Below are positions 11,795 to 22,653 of a stretch of 64,000 nt of DNA, one piece after another. Where the stretch lies: the NCBI GenBank assembly GCA_958510825.1, contig OY294048.1:20229589-20293588 (forward strand), in the 5' to 3' direction. The notes under the pieces were generated by a model. The model was not told the DNA's origin. It did no database searches and was given only the letters and a program-made list of their open reading frames with translations. The stretch comes from Brachypterus glaber. Its lineage: Eukaryota; Arthropoda; Insecta; Coleoptera; Kateretidae. The position numbers and the translations under genes were made by a program. Position 1 is the first letter of the stretch. Every line of letters starts with the position of its first letter.

Positions 11795-13084
11795 CTTCAT
11801 TTAAAAGTCAAAAGAAAAAAACCCGAGATAAATCAAATTATTTTGTTTATTTTTTGGGGAGGCGCTAATTTAAGATACAGTTTTAACCAGTCTTGTTTTA
11901 GATTAAAAAATATATTTTTTTATTATTATTATTTGCATGCCAAATTTCGTTTTTTTTTTAAGCTGAAAGGCACAAATTTAGATTTACGTATTTTGCATGC
12001 ATGCAAGTTACAAATATACTTTTTTTAGATTTAAAGAATATGGGGTGGACCCTAATCTATTTTTTTAGCTGAAATTGGCCAAGTACATTTGATTAAAAGA
12101 AATCGTGACATAAAAATACATTTTTAATTTAATTTTTTTGATTTGAAATTTGGCACAGAATCTTATTTTTGTATTTTGCACGGGAAGGCCTTCTTAAAAA
12201 TTCGAAATACCCTATTGCACATGAAGTTTGTTATTTATATTTTTATAATTTTAGCAGGATTAAAGTAAATATAACTTAAACAAGACGTAAAGATACACAC
12301 AAGAAGTATTGCCTACGATTTATCTCTGTAACTATAAAAGCGTATAAAAGATAACTTTTTGAAATTTACAGAGCTTGTATGAACTGTAAATACTCCCATT
12401 TTCGAATGGTCATTATAAAGAATTGATAATCACAAGTCGATATTTGCATTAAAGATGGCGCCACAGGAACCATTTTTCATAAAAACAACATAACGTCCAT
12501 ATTGGAATATTTCTGAAACTTGATATTTCAAATATGTTAGTAGTAGGCTGTGAATTTACTGTTGATGTGAAACTGACTTTCGTTTGTTTTTATGAAAATG
12601 GCGTAAATTTAAAGTTATTCTAAAAATCATCAACTTTAAAGCCATTTTGTGCAAAATTTTCAAATGGAACAATCTATTTTTGATTTCGCTAAAAAACTCA
12701 GGTATACTTTACAATAAAAAAAAGTACAAACGGGGAAAATGGTCATATTCATCTGGGAGCTATTTCAGACTTAAAAAATAGCTGAATATGGTAACTTTTT
12801 AAAAGTCCAACAAAAGCCAACCCTGTTAGGGTATTTAGTACGTTTTTTTTTTGTAGAGTATACCTCCAACAGTTAGAAAAAAAAACAATACTACCTAGAA
12901 AGCTTGCTGCTATATATTCAAGTGTAATTTGTTTTTTTATTGGTATTTATAAATCTTAGTTTTTTTGACTTTTTTTTTTGAAAAATATTTTATTTTTCGT
13001 TTTTCAAAAAAAGACGGCCTAACTGTCGTTTGCAGGAAATCTAATATCGTTACAAATTACTTACCATCTAACTAAATTGACCCT
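11795..13084. other. AT-rich DNA, nothing recognised
   Basis: No gene or clear repeat. Open frames are low-complexity Phe/Lys/Leu-rich. Confidence 0.4.
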
Positions 13085-13812
13085 CTAGAGTTTAAAAATG
13101 ACAATCATTTTCTGCGGAAATGCACCATTTTTTTTATGCCGATTTTTTATAGTTTTATTGTTTTCGCAAAAAAACGTTATGGAAATCTGATATAATTAGA
13201 AACGATATATATTCTAGTTATTTTGGCTCCCCTGAATCCGAAAATATTAATCGTTCATTGCGAAAACACACCGTTTTTTGTCTATGGCGATTTTTTATAT
13301 ATTTTTTGTTTTGGCAAAAAAAACGTTATGGAAATCTGTTATCGTTAAAAACGAAGTATATTCTCGTTATTTTGCCCCTCTTGAATCCGAAAATGATAAC
13401 CTTTCTTTTCGGAAATGCCCCATTTTTTTTCAGTAGCCATGAGTTTTTTTTTTTAAATCTGTTATTAAAAAAAAACAGTTTTTTTTTCGGATGGTGTTTT
13501 TATAAATTGGTTTGGTTTTTTGTTGCTTTGGTGTTTTTTTTAATGGGGGACGCTGGTTTATGTTAACGTTCGTTTAAGTTGGTTTGGCGTCTGCTTGATG
13601 TTTTATTATTTAAAATATATAATTAATAATATTTTTTACAAATAAATATTAAAATAGCGGGCAAAGAAAAAAAATTGTGCATTTCCGCAAAGAACGATTA
13701 CCATGCACTAATATGTAAGTAATTAATAAACTGAATTCATTTTTGACAGTGATTTAGCATGACATATAGTCTTTTGAGTTAAGACAAGTGGCTAATCGAG
13801 TGTCTATAGTGT

Positions 13813-13872
13813 GGAGTAGAGTTGTTACGGAGTAGAGATGTTATGGAGTAGAGATGTTACGGAGTAGAGTTT
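13813..13872 (+). repeat. Minisatellite ggagtagagatgttac
   Basis: Tandem copies of a 16-base motif ggagtagagatgttay. Other blocks lie at 14409-14513 (plus), 15149-15262 (inverted) and 17036-17183 (plus). Confidence 0.8.
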
Positions 13873-14408
13873 AGAGTTTATGTTAACGTTCGTTTAAGTT
13901 GGTTTGGCGTCTGCTTGATGTTTTATTATTTAAAATATATAATTAATAATATTTTTTACAAATAAATATTAAAATAGCGGGCAAAGAAAAACAATTGTGC
14001 ATTTCCGCAAAGAACGATTACCACTTTCGGATTCAGGGGTGCCAAAATAACTAAAATATACTTTATTCCAAACGATAACAGATTTCCATAAAAATTTTTT
14101 GCCAAAACAAAAAATATTTAAAAAATCACCATAGAAAAAGTATGGTGCATTTCCGCAAAGAACATTTACCATTTTCGGATCCAGGAGGGCTAAAATAACT
14201 AGAATATACTACATTTCTAACGATAATAGATTTCCACGTTTTTGGCAGACTAACATCTCTACTCTAAATCTAGAACAATCATAAATGAATTATTCTAAAA
14301 GCAACAATTACCGCGTACTCTTAACATGCACTAATATGTAAGTAATTAATAAACTGAATTCATATAGTCTTTTGAGTTAAGACAAGTGGCTAATCGAGTG
14401 TCTATAGT

Positions 14409-14513
14409 GTGGAGTAGAGTTGTTACGGAGTAGAGATATTATGGAGTAGAGATGTTACGGAGTAGAGTTGTTGTGGAGTAGGGATGTTATGGAGTAGGGA
14501 TGTTAGGGAGTAG
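14409..14513 (+). repeat. Minisatellite ggagtagagatgttac, second block
   Basis: About six to seven tandem copies of the 16-base unit with small variants (rttrt in place of gatgt). Confidence 0.8.
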
Positions 14514-15148
14514 AGAAAAAACTGGGGCATTTCGGCAAAGAACAATTACCATTTTCGGATTCAAAATAACTGTAATATGCTTCATTTTTAACGATAACAG
14601 ATTTCCATAGAGTAAAATTATTTAAGAACAGCCACACTTGACATCGACCCCCTCCGATTTGGCTGATTTTTGGTGGGCATGTTACCCACCCAGAAAGTAG
14701 TCAAAAGCCAAAATAGTAGGTCCCGCAAAAAATTATTGGCTAAACTATAGCGATTTTTTTTTTTTCAAATTTTTGACTTGAATTTGGGTATTTTTGATTA
14801 CGCAGGTGTTTTTTGTACTAAAAGGCTTAAATTTGGGTTTTTAGTGTAAAATTGACCAAGGAACAATAACATGGTCTCAGATTTGATCTACGACAAATAT
14901 CTCCAAAAATATGGGTCAAAAACACTCCAAATTTACCAAAAAAGTCCCAAATCTTGGGGAAATGGTCAAAAAATGTTTTTTTTGCTATCCGAGTCAGACA
15001 TCTTGTAGAGAAAGAATTAACGAATCCAATGAGCATTCGCACATGTTTTTAGGACGAACCGTTTAGAAACTGCGAGGCTTCAAAGTTTGAGGTTTTTGTT
15101 TTTTTTTTCAAAAAACACAATTTTTTGGCAGACTAACTTCTCTAATCT

Positions 15149-15262
15149 AAACTTCTCTACTCCATAACATCCCTACTCCATAACAGCCATACTCCATAAC
15201 AACTCTACTCCGTAACATCTCTACTCCATAACATCTCTACTCCGTAACAACTCTACTCCACA
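15149..15262 (-). repeat. Minisatellite block, inverted
   Basis: Tandem copies of ctccataacatctcta, the complement of the unit seen at 13813 and 14409. It sits in the left arm of the large palindrome. Confidence 0.8.
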
Positions 15263-15350
15263 CTATATGCACTTTATTAGCCACTTCAGTGGAATTAAAT
15301 TTATTTTTATTTGAAAAAAAAAATAATATGAGCCTTTAATGAGTCAAATA

Positions 15351-16473
15351 TACAGGGTGTATTTGAAATAGCGTAGGAAATTTTAACATTTGACAAAAAG
15401 TTCCTATAAACATATGTCTAAAAATGCGCCCCTTTGAAATTGGCTAAAAAAATCGGTTTTTATTTAATAACTCAGGAATCCTTTGAGATATATTAACGAG
15501 GTTTTGCACGTGAATTAATCCTAATAAGGCCCATCTTTGTATGTAATTTTCACGTACTTATTTCAACCAGGGGTGTGCGGGTCTTATCAGTTTTTTGTCC
15601 CAAACTTTTTTCTGTGTAACTTTTTTGCAATTTTATTTTGAAATATAATTCCTCAGGTCAAAATAGATAAAAAAGGTACTCTTGTTGTAATACTGTAGGA
15701 TTAACCGTTTTCGAGAAAAGTTCATTTGAAGGTGAAATTTCACGGTTCGAGGACGAAAAATTAAATACTAAAATGTCGAAAACCAAAATTTTAATAGTGC
15801 AATGTGATTCTTCATCAAAAACTAAGAAAAAAAGTTTCCATACATGTAGGTCGAAAAAACGCTTTTAAAGCTACCATAGCCCTTTAAAAAGGTGCATATT
15901 TAGAAGACCATAGCTCCATTAGGATTGATTTTTGGAAGTACCTGTATATGAGGTTTTTTTCTTAGTTTTTAATGTACATTCGCCCTGCATCATTAAAATT
16001 TTGGTTTTCAACATTTTAGTATTTAATTTTTCGTCCTCAAACCGTGGAATTTCACCTTCAAATGAATTTTTCTCGAAAACGGTTAATCCTACAGTATTAC
16101 AACAAGAGTACCTTTTTTATCTATTTTGACCTGAGGAATCATATTTCAAAAATAAAATTGCAAAAAAGTTACACAGAAAAAAGTTTGGGACTAAAAACTG
16201 ATAACCCCAGCACACCCCTGGTTGAAATAAGTACATGAAAATAACACATAAAAACGGGCCTTGGTAGGATTAGTTGACGTGCAAAATCTCGTTGATATAT
16301 CTCAAAGGGTTCCCGAATTATTAAATAAAAACCGATTTTTTTAGCCACTTTCAAAGGGGCGTAGTTCCCTTATGACGCATTTTTAGACATATGTTTATAA
16401 GAACTTTTTGTCATATTTTATGATGTAGAATCATCTGTTAAAATTTCCGATGCTATTTCAAATACACCGTGTA
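15351..16473. mobile_element. Foldback element with tacaggg ends
   Basis: The left terminus tacagggtgtatttgaaata at 15351 is matched by the complement of tatttcaaatacaccgtgta ending at 16473 (one mismatch). The arms are about 500 bp and share aacatatgtctaaaaatg, aaccgatttt-type, ccaggggtgtg, ggtactcttgtt and cggttaatcctac in inverted order. A single arm of the same family lies at about 34967-35346. No protein is encoded. Confidence 0.8.
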
Positions 16474-16477
16474 TATT

Positions 16478-16737
16478 GTTAGACTTCTCATCAAGTGCTA
16501 CTTCACAAAGCACATGTGGGAGTGGAATTGTGGCAGTTTTTTTTTCTTTTGGCCAATTCAGCTCCTTGGCTTCTGATTCGTCGCTGTAGACGTCGGTGAC
16601 CATTGCAACATATCTGCTTTTTGCCAACCTAACAACAACATACATTCCACCAAAAACACTTAAAGTCTCGGATGCTCTGTGGGCCTTGGTGAGGGCATGA
16701 TTTAAAGAAGGCTCATCATACTTGTCATTTGAAGCAA
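16478..16737 (-). pseudogene. Coding-like exon fragment, function unknown
   Basis: About 86 codons are open on the minus strand, running downwards from about 16737, where ttcag|tag looks like a splice acceptor followed at once by an in-frame stop. The inferred peptide includes GGMYVVVRLAKSRYVAM, VYSDESEAKELNWPKEKK and IPLPHVLCEVALDEKSN. Unlike the surroundings it is of normal protein-like complexity. A short domain with a VVVR...Y.A.V...WP pattern resembles the small C-terminal SH3-like pieces found in some insect transposon proteins, but this is only a resemblance. The frame is cut at 16475 where the foldback element begins. Confidence 0.45.
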
Positions 16738-16837
16738 GCTACTGAATTATCTAAAAAGAGAAAGGAAAACATACATAAAAGCCTAGGAAAAAAACAAAGA
16801 TAGTTACATGTATGTTTTCCTTTCTCTTTTTAGACAT

Positions 16838-16965
16838 TTCAACAATTCCACTCCCACATGTGCTTTGTGAAGTAGCACTTGATGAGAAGTCTAACAAAAT
16901 ATATTTGACTTCCTCGGATCTTAAAAAAATGTACACTCTGAGAATTTTGAGAAGGCCTCATCAAA
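16838..16965 (+). pseudogene. Second, inverted copy of the exon-like fragment
   Basis: The plus strand encodes the same IPLPHVLCEVALDEKSN segment as the minus strand at 16478-16560, then continues with KIYLTSSDLKKMYTLRILRR. It therefore shows what followed in the source gene beyond the point where the first copy was cut. The two copies face each other, which means the fragment was captured within the palindromic element before the 15351-16473 element inserted. Confidence 0.45.
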
Positions 16966-17035
16966 GGCTCATATTATTTTTTTTTCAAATAAAAATAAAT
17001 TTAATTCCACTGAAGTGGCTAATAAAGTGCATATA

Positions 17036-17183
17036 GTGTGGAGTAGAGTTGTTACGGGGTAGAGATGTTATGGAGTAGAGATGTTACGGAGTAGAGATGT
17101 TACGGAGTAGAGTTGTTATGGAGTAGGGCTGTTATGGAGTAGGGATGTTATGGAGTAGAGAAATTTAGAGTAGAGATGTTAGT
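17036..17183 (+). repeat. Minisatellite block in right arm of palindrome
   Basis: About eight to nine tandem copies of the 16-base ggagtagagatgttay unit, the mirror image of 15149-15262. Confidence 0.8.
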
Positions 17184-17710
17184 CTGCCAAAAAATTGAGA
17201 TTTTTGAAAAAAAAAACAAAAACCTCAAACTTTGGAGCCGCCCAGTTTCTAGAAGGTTCTTCCTAAAAATATGTGCGAATACTAATTGGATTCGTTGATT
17301 CCTTCTCTACAAGATGCCTGACTCGGATAGCAAAAGAAAATATTTTTTGACCATTTCCCCAAGATTTGGGACTTTTTTGGTAAATTTGGAGTGTTTTTGA
17401 CCCATATTTTTGGAGATATTTGTCGTAGATCAAATCTGAGACCATGTTATTGTTCCTTGGTCAATTTTACACTAGAAACCCAAATTTCAGCCTTTTAGTA
17501 CTAAAAACACCTGCGTAATCAAAAATACCCAAATTCAAATCAAAAATTTGAAAAACAAAGAAAAATGGCTACAGTTTAGCCAATAAATTTTTGCGGGACC
17601 TAATATTTTGGCTTTTGACTACTCTCTGGGTGGGTAACATGCCCACCAAAAATCAGCCAAATCGGAGGGGGTCGATGTCAAGTGTGGCTGTTCTTAAATA
17701 ATTTTACTCA

Positions 17711-18261
17711 TACCGTTTTTTTGCCAGTACAAAAAATATATAAAAAATCGCCATAGAAAAATATGGTGTATTTCCGCAAAGAAAGATTACCATTTTCGGA
17801 TTCAGGGGGGTCCAAATAACTAGAATATACTTTATTTCTAACGAAAGTTGACCCAAAAAGACTTTTTTAAACTTTTTTTTAATTTTTTATTTGAAAATTA
17901 TTTGGGAAAATGCATTGTAACATTTACTGTGAATAATATATAATGGAATGCGTAGCATCACATATTTTCACGGCTTGTTATATTCTAACAAGCAAGTTCC
18001 TGAGATAAAAATTAAAAAAAAAAAACTTGCTAGAAATAATGTAAAGACATGTAAAGGAGCAATTACACACGAATGGAAAACTTGTATAGCGAAATCACAT
18101 GTAAAACTTTTGAGGTATTTTATTAAAAAAGGAAACCTTTCGTAATAGTTATTTGAGCTATTACTAGTAGTAGTATTTTGTGAACCGAAGCGAAGCTGAG
18201 GTCCATAAACACGACCGAAGACAGAAAAAAACTTACCTACAATTAGCGCGTTACGTTTTTC
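17711..18261. other. Fragments of dispersed repeats
   Basis: 17730-17850 repeats the aatccgaaaatggtaat-type unit of 13.1-14.6 kb in inverted orientation. 17920-17980 repeats the 8575-8640 segment. The open frame at 17948-18145 has no recognisable motif. Confidence 0.45.
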
Positions 18262-18264
18262 TTA

Positions 18265-18421
18265 GGGAACATTCAACTATTACGTAAAGCTAATTTTTAT
18301 CATTTTGGACCCCCACCCCCCCTCTTTGTAACGCTATTTTCCTATACCTTTAACAAGGACGTAACACTCCAAAATGACCCCCACCTCCCCTAGGAGCGTT
18401 ACGTAATACTTGAACGTTCCC
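18265..18421. mobile_element. 157-bp MITE with TTA target duplication
   Basis: Terminal inverted repeats gggaacattcaactattacg and the complement of cgtaatacttgaacgttccc, flanked on both sides by TTA (18262-18264 and 18422-18424). A 3-bp TWA duplication and GG-starting ends fit PIF/Harbinger-type MITEs. The inner edge of the TIR contains the TTACGTAA palindrome that also dominates the satellite at 25-28 kb. Confidence 0.8.
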
Positions 18422-18424
18422 TTA

Positions 18425-19948
18425 CTACCAAGGAGTTAAAAAATTTATTAATAATATTTTTGACATTCATTATAAATAATATGTGTGGCCATTTAAGAAA
18501 ACATTTTTTTAATGGAATTTAATATAAAATTAAAAATAGTAGTCTTGTGTCTAGATGTCTCCCAGCGGTAAGTGTTGGGCACTTAGTGTCCTTGCGCGGT
18601 AAATCGATTTTATCTATCACTAAGTGTGCTCGATATAGTATTTTTCATTACTGTAATGTCAACTTCCCTAAATGACTTTTCCGCACTTGACTATTTGACC
18701 GAACTCCGCTTACGCGTCGTCAACTTCAGTCGCGTGCGCAAAAGTGGTACTTTCCGCAAGTGTTAGGAACAAGATTTTGTTTTACGAGCGAAGTTACCAA
18801 AAAACAAATAATATATATATTATGAATTTTATTATAAGATGTATTAGATGGAAAAAGTCCAAACCAAAAAGTCCAAACCTAGCGAAATCTTAAGAAATAA
18901 GTTTCAATTACTCTACTTGCTATTTAGTTTACTCGTTGTGATGTCAGAGTCGCATTCACTCGTTGAATGGAGTTTACTAAGATGGTAAAAAAAATATTTG
19001 TTTATCTTTGGGAAAATTTAAAATTTAAGATAAAGGTATTAAAATATAGATATTCAAATATAGTTTGATCTGGAGGCTTTACAGATAATCCCTGAATAAA
19101 CTAGTCCTCTTTATTTTTCTTTTACTTTACTATGAAGAACTTTGGAGCCGTGAAGCTTACAAATGTAAAACTTTGAGTATAAGAGGATTACTGCGTATAT
19201 TTTTAACTTTGTAACTTTTACATAATTCCAGAAAGCTCCCTAATTTTAACATTAAATAAATCGGTTAAGCATACATGAATTTATGCGAAAAGGTTTCGAT
19301 TTCGACCTGCACTGAAAAAATTATTTTGTAAAAATACTATAACTATCGCTGGTTATTTTTTGCCAAACACTATAAATTTATTAGCGTAATATATTTTTAC
19401 TACTAGTTATGTAAAAATACGTATTAAATTATTTTCTAAAATTACAAATGCATTTATAATAGCAGTTTTAATTTCTTTTATAGTATATTTACAAAAATAT
19501 TGTAAATTTATTGCTTAAATAAACAACTTATTTGTAATTCTACACATTATTATTACAAATATTTTACATATTTACGATAACTATTACAGTGTTTTTACAA
19601 GTTGCAAACAAGAAGTTTACATTTTTTTATTTTTAAAGCGCAGTGTAATTTCAAATAATTTTTGCGAAATGTTGTCGTAACTTAAAATTATTTTGCAAAA
19701 TTTTTTATGAAATTTAATTTTTTTTGTGAAATTAAAACTGAACTTTACAATTTTACTGCTATGTGTAGAAAAGAAAATGGAAAACAAATGATTTGGGTAT
19801 GAAGTTAAAAATAGAAATAAAACACATTATAAACTGTAAGGTGTTTTTATTACATGAATATTTTTACAAACTATACTATTATAATAGACTATACTACTAA
19901 ACTAGAATAATTGTCTCTGTGTACAGGGTGTTTCAAATGTCCCGCCCA
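18425..19948. other. AT-rich DNA, possible degenerate repeats
   Basis: No gene is supported. 18428-18540 is related, in inverted orientation, to the spacer inside the 164-bp satellite (23014-23290): shared aaggagttaaaa and attaataatatttttgacatt-type words. Around 19310-19600 a taaaaatactata-like word recurs and could be an old element starting tgcactgaaaaaatt. Confidence 0.35.
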
Positions 19949-20241
19949 TGCATTTTATCTCGTTAACGTTTGTTTTTGTTTTATGTTTGTTTTTTTTTTA
20001 ACCTCGTACTATTCTACTTAATTAAGCATCCCCTAAGTCCAGGACTTGTGTGGGCTAGTAGTAGAGGGAACCACCGGCTTTAATTGACTTTCGAACCAAT
20101 ATATCTAGGGAGTACGCCTTCGCCAAATTTCAATTATTAATTAACTGAAAAAGGCAATCGGCGCCAGTGAGGTTTGAACTCACGATCATTAGATCAGTGT
20201 CAGGCTATATCGATGCCACACAGTGCGACCCTGCATTTTAT
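19949..20241 (-). mobile_element. tRNA-derived SINE, copy A
   Basis: Read on the minus strand it begins with a tRNA-like head: an A-box-like tggcatcgatatagcc and a B-box gagttcaaacctc followed by actggcgcc. A tRNA-unrelated body follows (aattgaaatttggcgaagg, agtcctggacttagggg), then an A-rich tail with degenerate CAAA. The 10-base direct repeat tgcattttat flanks it at 19949-19958 and 20232-20241, which is a target-site duplication. Confidence 0.82.
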
Positions 20242-20245
20242 AAGT

Positions 20246-20503
20246 TTTAAGAGATGTTTGTTTGTTTGTTTGTTTGTTTGTTTAACCTCGTACTATTCTA
20301 CTTAATTAAGCATCCCCTAAGTCCAGGACTTGTGTGGGCTAGTAGTAGAGGGAACCACCGGCTTATACTGACTTTCGAACCAGTTTCTAGGGAGTGTCCG
20401 TTTCACTTATCGCCTTCGCCAAATTTCAATTATTAATTAACTGAAAAAGGCAAATCGGCGCCAGTGAGAATCGAACTCACGATAGTAGACTTGCTATACA
20501 TAC
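20246..20503 (-). mobile_element. tRNA-derived SINE, copy B, head truncated
   Basis: Same family and orientation as copy A, 13-20 bp away. It has a clean (CAAA)n tail (20254-20283 on the opposite strand), the same body and an excellent B-box (gagttcgattctc). The A-box half of the head is missing because the sequence meets the end of the large inverted duplication at 20504. Compared with copy A it carries a short insertion in the body near gtgtccgtttcac. Confidence 0.8.
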
Positions 20504-20861
20504 ATGTGCACCAAAAGTTTTTTTTTAGATTAATAAAATAGGTTTATTGGTTATTAAAAATCACTATGTTTAAAAATCGCAACAGATCCTTTTGATATTT
20601 TAAAGCCTATTTTAATTTTTTTTTTATTTTCATTTTTTTTAAACTCTTTTAAACGTATTATCTTGCCTAATAAACTTATTTAAAAAAAATTACGCTAGTG
20701 AGCCCTTCAGTGAACCTTAAAAAAAGTTTAAACAATTATAAATCCTATTAAATACCATTTATTGCGCGTTAATAGCTGAATTAAATTGCAAATTAGTATT
20801 GTATTTTTCTTAAACATCTAAAAACTAAAAACTTTTAAAAAACGTTACCTTAAAAAATAAA

Positions 20862-21290
20862 TTAAATCCTATTAGATGAAAATTCAATAACTGCCTTTAA
20901 AAGTTGCTGACCATAGCGTGGGTCGTTAACATTATTCATTTTGTGTTTATTCCAGACAGTAAGGAATTCTCTGTGAATAGACTCCCCAGCCTGTTCTGAC
21001 CAAATTCCTAAGCCACTCTCTAAATAGGAAACACTGTCTTTAAGGTGATGCAATATGCAAAGAATTTTAGGAGTTTTTGATACCCCGGAATCATTTAAAA
21101 CTGCTTCCAGATGTTTGAGATCTGATTCGAGTTGTACTTCAGTTTCTTTTTGATCCGAAACATTTATCGACGATTTTGTTCATCACATTGAATGACGCAA
21201 CAAATGGCATAACCAGAACTTGATTCACATTTCCCAGTACTTCTTTTGATTTTAATTCATTGGCATGCTTTAGGAGCTTTCTACAAGCAT
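20862..21290 (-). pseudogene. Left-arm copy of the transposon-type gene, 3' part, frameshifted
   Basis: The last 63 codons (20862-21053) are an open copy of the C-terminus of the gene at 21340-22095 with the same end, FSSNRI. Upstream the match continues to about 21290, but base changes and an indel near 21150 break the frame. It has no N-terminal half, so it is a dead duplicate. Confidence 0.7.
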
Positions 21291-21339
21291 TGCAACGTCA
21301 ACCTATCCTTGCCCCTATTGTCATTTTTCTCTGCAAGAA

Positions 21340-22095
21340 ATGACAGCGTATAAATCTGCTGCCAAGGAGCTAAGAACCTATGGTAATTTGGAAATTTATT
21401 TTAATAAATTTAGTTTATCATTAGATAAGAACATTAAAAGAGCCAAAGAGTCTTTTAATGTTGTCAATAAACCTTTGTTTGAAGAGAACGAAAATGTGCG
21501 AGTTTTTCAGAAGTGCATCATACCTGAACTACATTTGCTGCAAGGATTTGTGAATCACCTCTTTTGGAAAGGCCTGGTCCCATTGCTGGGAAGAGAGAAC
21601 GCTCTTAAATGGCCCAAGAATTTAAATATAATTGCCAAGAATTATCAAGGAGAAATTTTCGATGGCAATGCTTGTAGAAAGCTCCTAACGCATGCCAATG
21701 AATTAACATCAAAAGAAGTACTGGGAAATGTGAACCAAGTTCTGGTTATGCCATTTGTTGCGTCATTCAATGTGATGAACAAATTCGTCGATAAATGTTT
21801 CGGTACAACAAAAACTGAAGTACAACTCGAATCAGATCTCAAACATCTGATATCAGTTTTAAATGATTCCGGGGTATCAAAAACTCCTAAAATTCATTGC
21901 ATATTGCATCACCTTAAAGACAGTGTTTCCTATTTAGAGAGTGGCTTAGGAATTTGGTCAGAACAGGCTGGGGAGTCTATTCACAGAGAATTCCTTACTG
22001 TCTGGAATAAACACAAAATGAATAATGTTAACGACCCACGCTATGGTCAGCAACTTTTAAAGGCAGTTATTGAATTTTCATCTAATAGGATTTAA
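21340..22095 (+). CDS. Transposon-type protein of unknown class, N-terminally truncated
   Basis: 251 codons from the first ATG. The frame is open upstream to the palindrome junction near 21292 and there contains a CPYC pair, so the real N-terminus has been cut off and the ATG may not be the native start. Visible landmarks: an ELRTYGNL segment, PELHLLQGFVNHLF near residue 65, a FDGNACRKLL segment, and a C-terminal block (KIHCILHHLKDSV, LGIWSEQAGESIHREF) that I associate with a family of repeat proteins common in aphids, beetles and cnidarians. I cannot name the superfamily safely. The His/Glu-rich C-terminal block may be part of a nuclease-type fold, but this is inference. Confidence 0.55.
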   Translation: MTAYKSAAKELRTYGNLEIYFNKFSLSLDKNIKRAKESFNVVNKPLFEENENVRVFQKCIIPELHLLQGFVNHLFWKGLVPLLGRENALKWPKNLNIIAKNYQGEIFDGNACRKLLTHANELTSKEVLGNVNQVLVMPFVASFNVMNKFVDKCFGTTKTEVQLESDLKHLISVLNDSGVSKTPKIHCILHHLKDSVSYLESGLGIWSEQAGESIHREFLTVWNKHKMNNVNDPRYGQQLLKAVIEFSSNRI

Positions 22096-22453
22096 TTTAG
22101 TTTTTAAGGTAACGTTTTTTAAAAGTTTTTAGTTTTTAGATGTTTAAGAAAAATACAATACTAATTTGTAATTTAATTCAGGTATTAACGCGCAATAAAT
22201 GGTATTTAATAGGATTTATAATTGTTTAAACTTTTTTTAAGGTTCACTGAAGGGCTCACTAGCGTATTTTTTTTTAAAATAAGTTTATTAGGCGAGATAA
22301 TACGTTTAAAAGAGTTTAAAAAAAATTAAAATAAAAAAAATATTAAAATAGGCTTTAAATTATCAAAAGGATCTGTTGCGATTTTTAAACATAGTGATTT
22401 TTAATAACCAATAAATCTATTTTATTAATCTAAAAAAAACTTTTGGTGCACAT

Positions 22454-22653
22454 NNNNNNNNNNNNNNNNNNNNNNNNNNNNNNNNNNNNNNNNNNNNNNN
22501 NNNNNNNNNNNNNNNNNNNNNNNNNNNNNNNNNNNNNNNNNNNNNNNNNNNNNNNNNNNNNNNNNNNNNNNNNNNNNNNNNNNNNNNNNNNNNNNNNNNN
22601 NNNNNNNNNNNNNNNNNNNNNNNNNNNNNNNNNNNNNNNNNNNNNNNNNNNNN
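22454..22653. other. Assembly gap (200 N)
   Basis: A run of exactly 200 N joins the inverted duplication to the 164-bp satellite. A round number suggests a scaffold gap of unknown true length. Confidence 0.98.

Larger units (their letters stand above)
13085..14610. repeat. Tandem and direct repeats of a composite element
   Basis: A roughly 130-bp unit with gaaatctg, gttattttgg, gaatccgaaaat and cggaaatgc repeats about three times at 13090-13440, and in inverted orientation at about 13990-14240 and 14515-14610. A direct repeat of about 145 bp beginning tatgttaacgttcg occurs at 13559 and again at 13878. Another beginning gcactaatatgtaag occurs at 13705 and 14329. All are probably parts of one rearranged non-coding element; the open frames are repeat shadows. 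Confidence 0.65.
14600..17710. mobile_element. Large palindromic element interrupted by another foldback element
   Basis: Left arm about 14600-15345 and right arm about 16960-17710 are inverted copies. Both contain ctccgatttggctgattttt, ggtgggcatgttaccc, gatctgagaccatgtta-type segments, one minisatellite block each and ccactgaagtgg-type sequence at the inner end. The centre holds a second foldback element (15351-16473) and two short coding-like fragments. This is a nested arrangement of non-autonomous DNA elements. Confidence 0.75.
20504..22453. mobile_element. Inverted duplication carrying a transposon-type gene
   Basis: The left arm starts atgtgcaccaaaag at 20504 and the right arm ends with its complement at 22453, directly against the assembly gap. 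The arms are about 790 bp (20504-21292 and about 21664-22453) with a unique centre of about 370 bp. They match closely but differ by scattered substitutions and small indels, so they are not a simple assembly echo. Both arms hold the 3' part of the same coding sequence, facing in opposite directions. Confidence 0.75.

Noticed and set aside
20155..20240. Genuine tRNA gene
   Set aside because: The A-box and B-box are present but the acceptor stem does not pair and the sequence continues into a SINE body with a tail and TSD.
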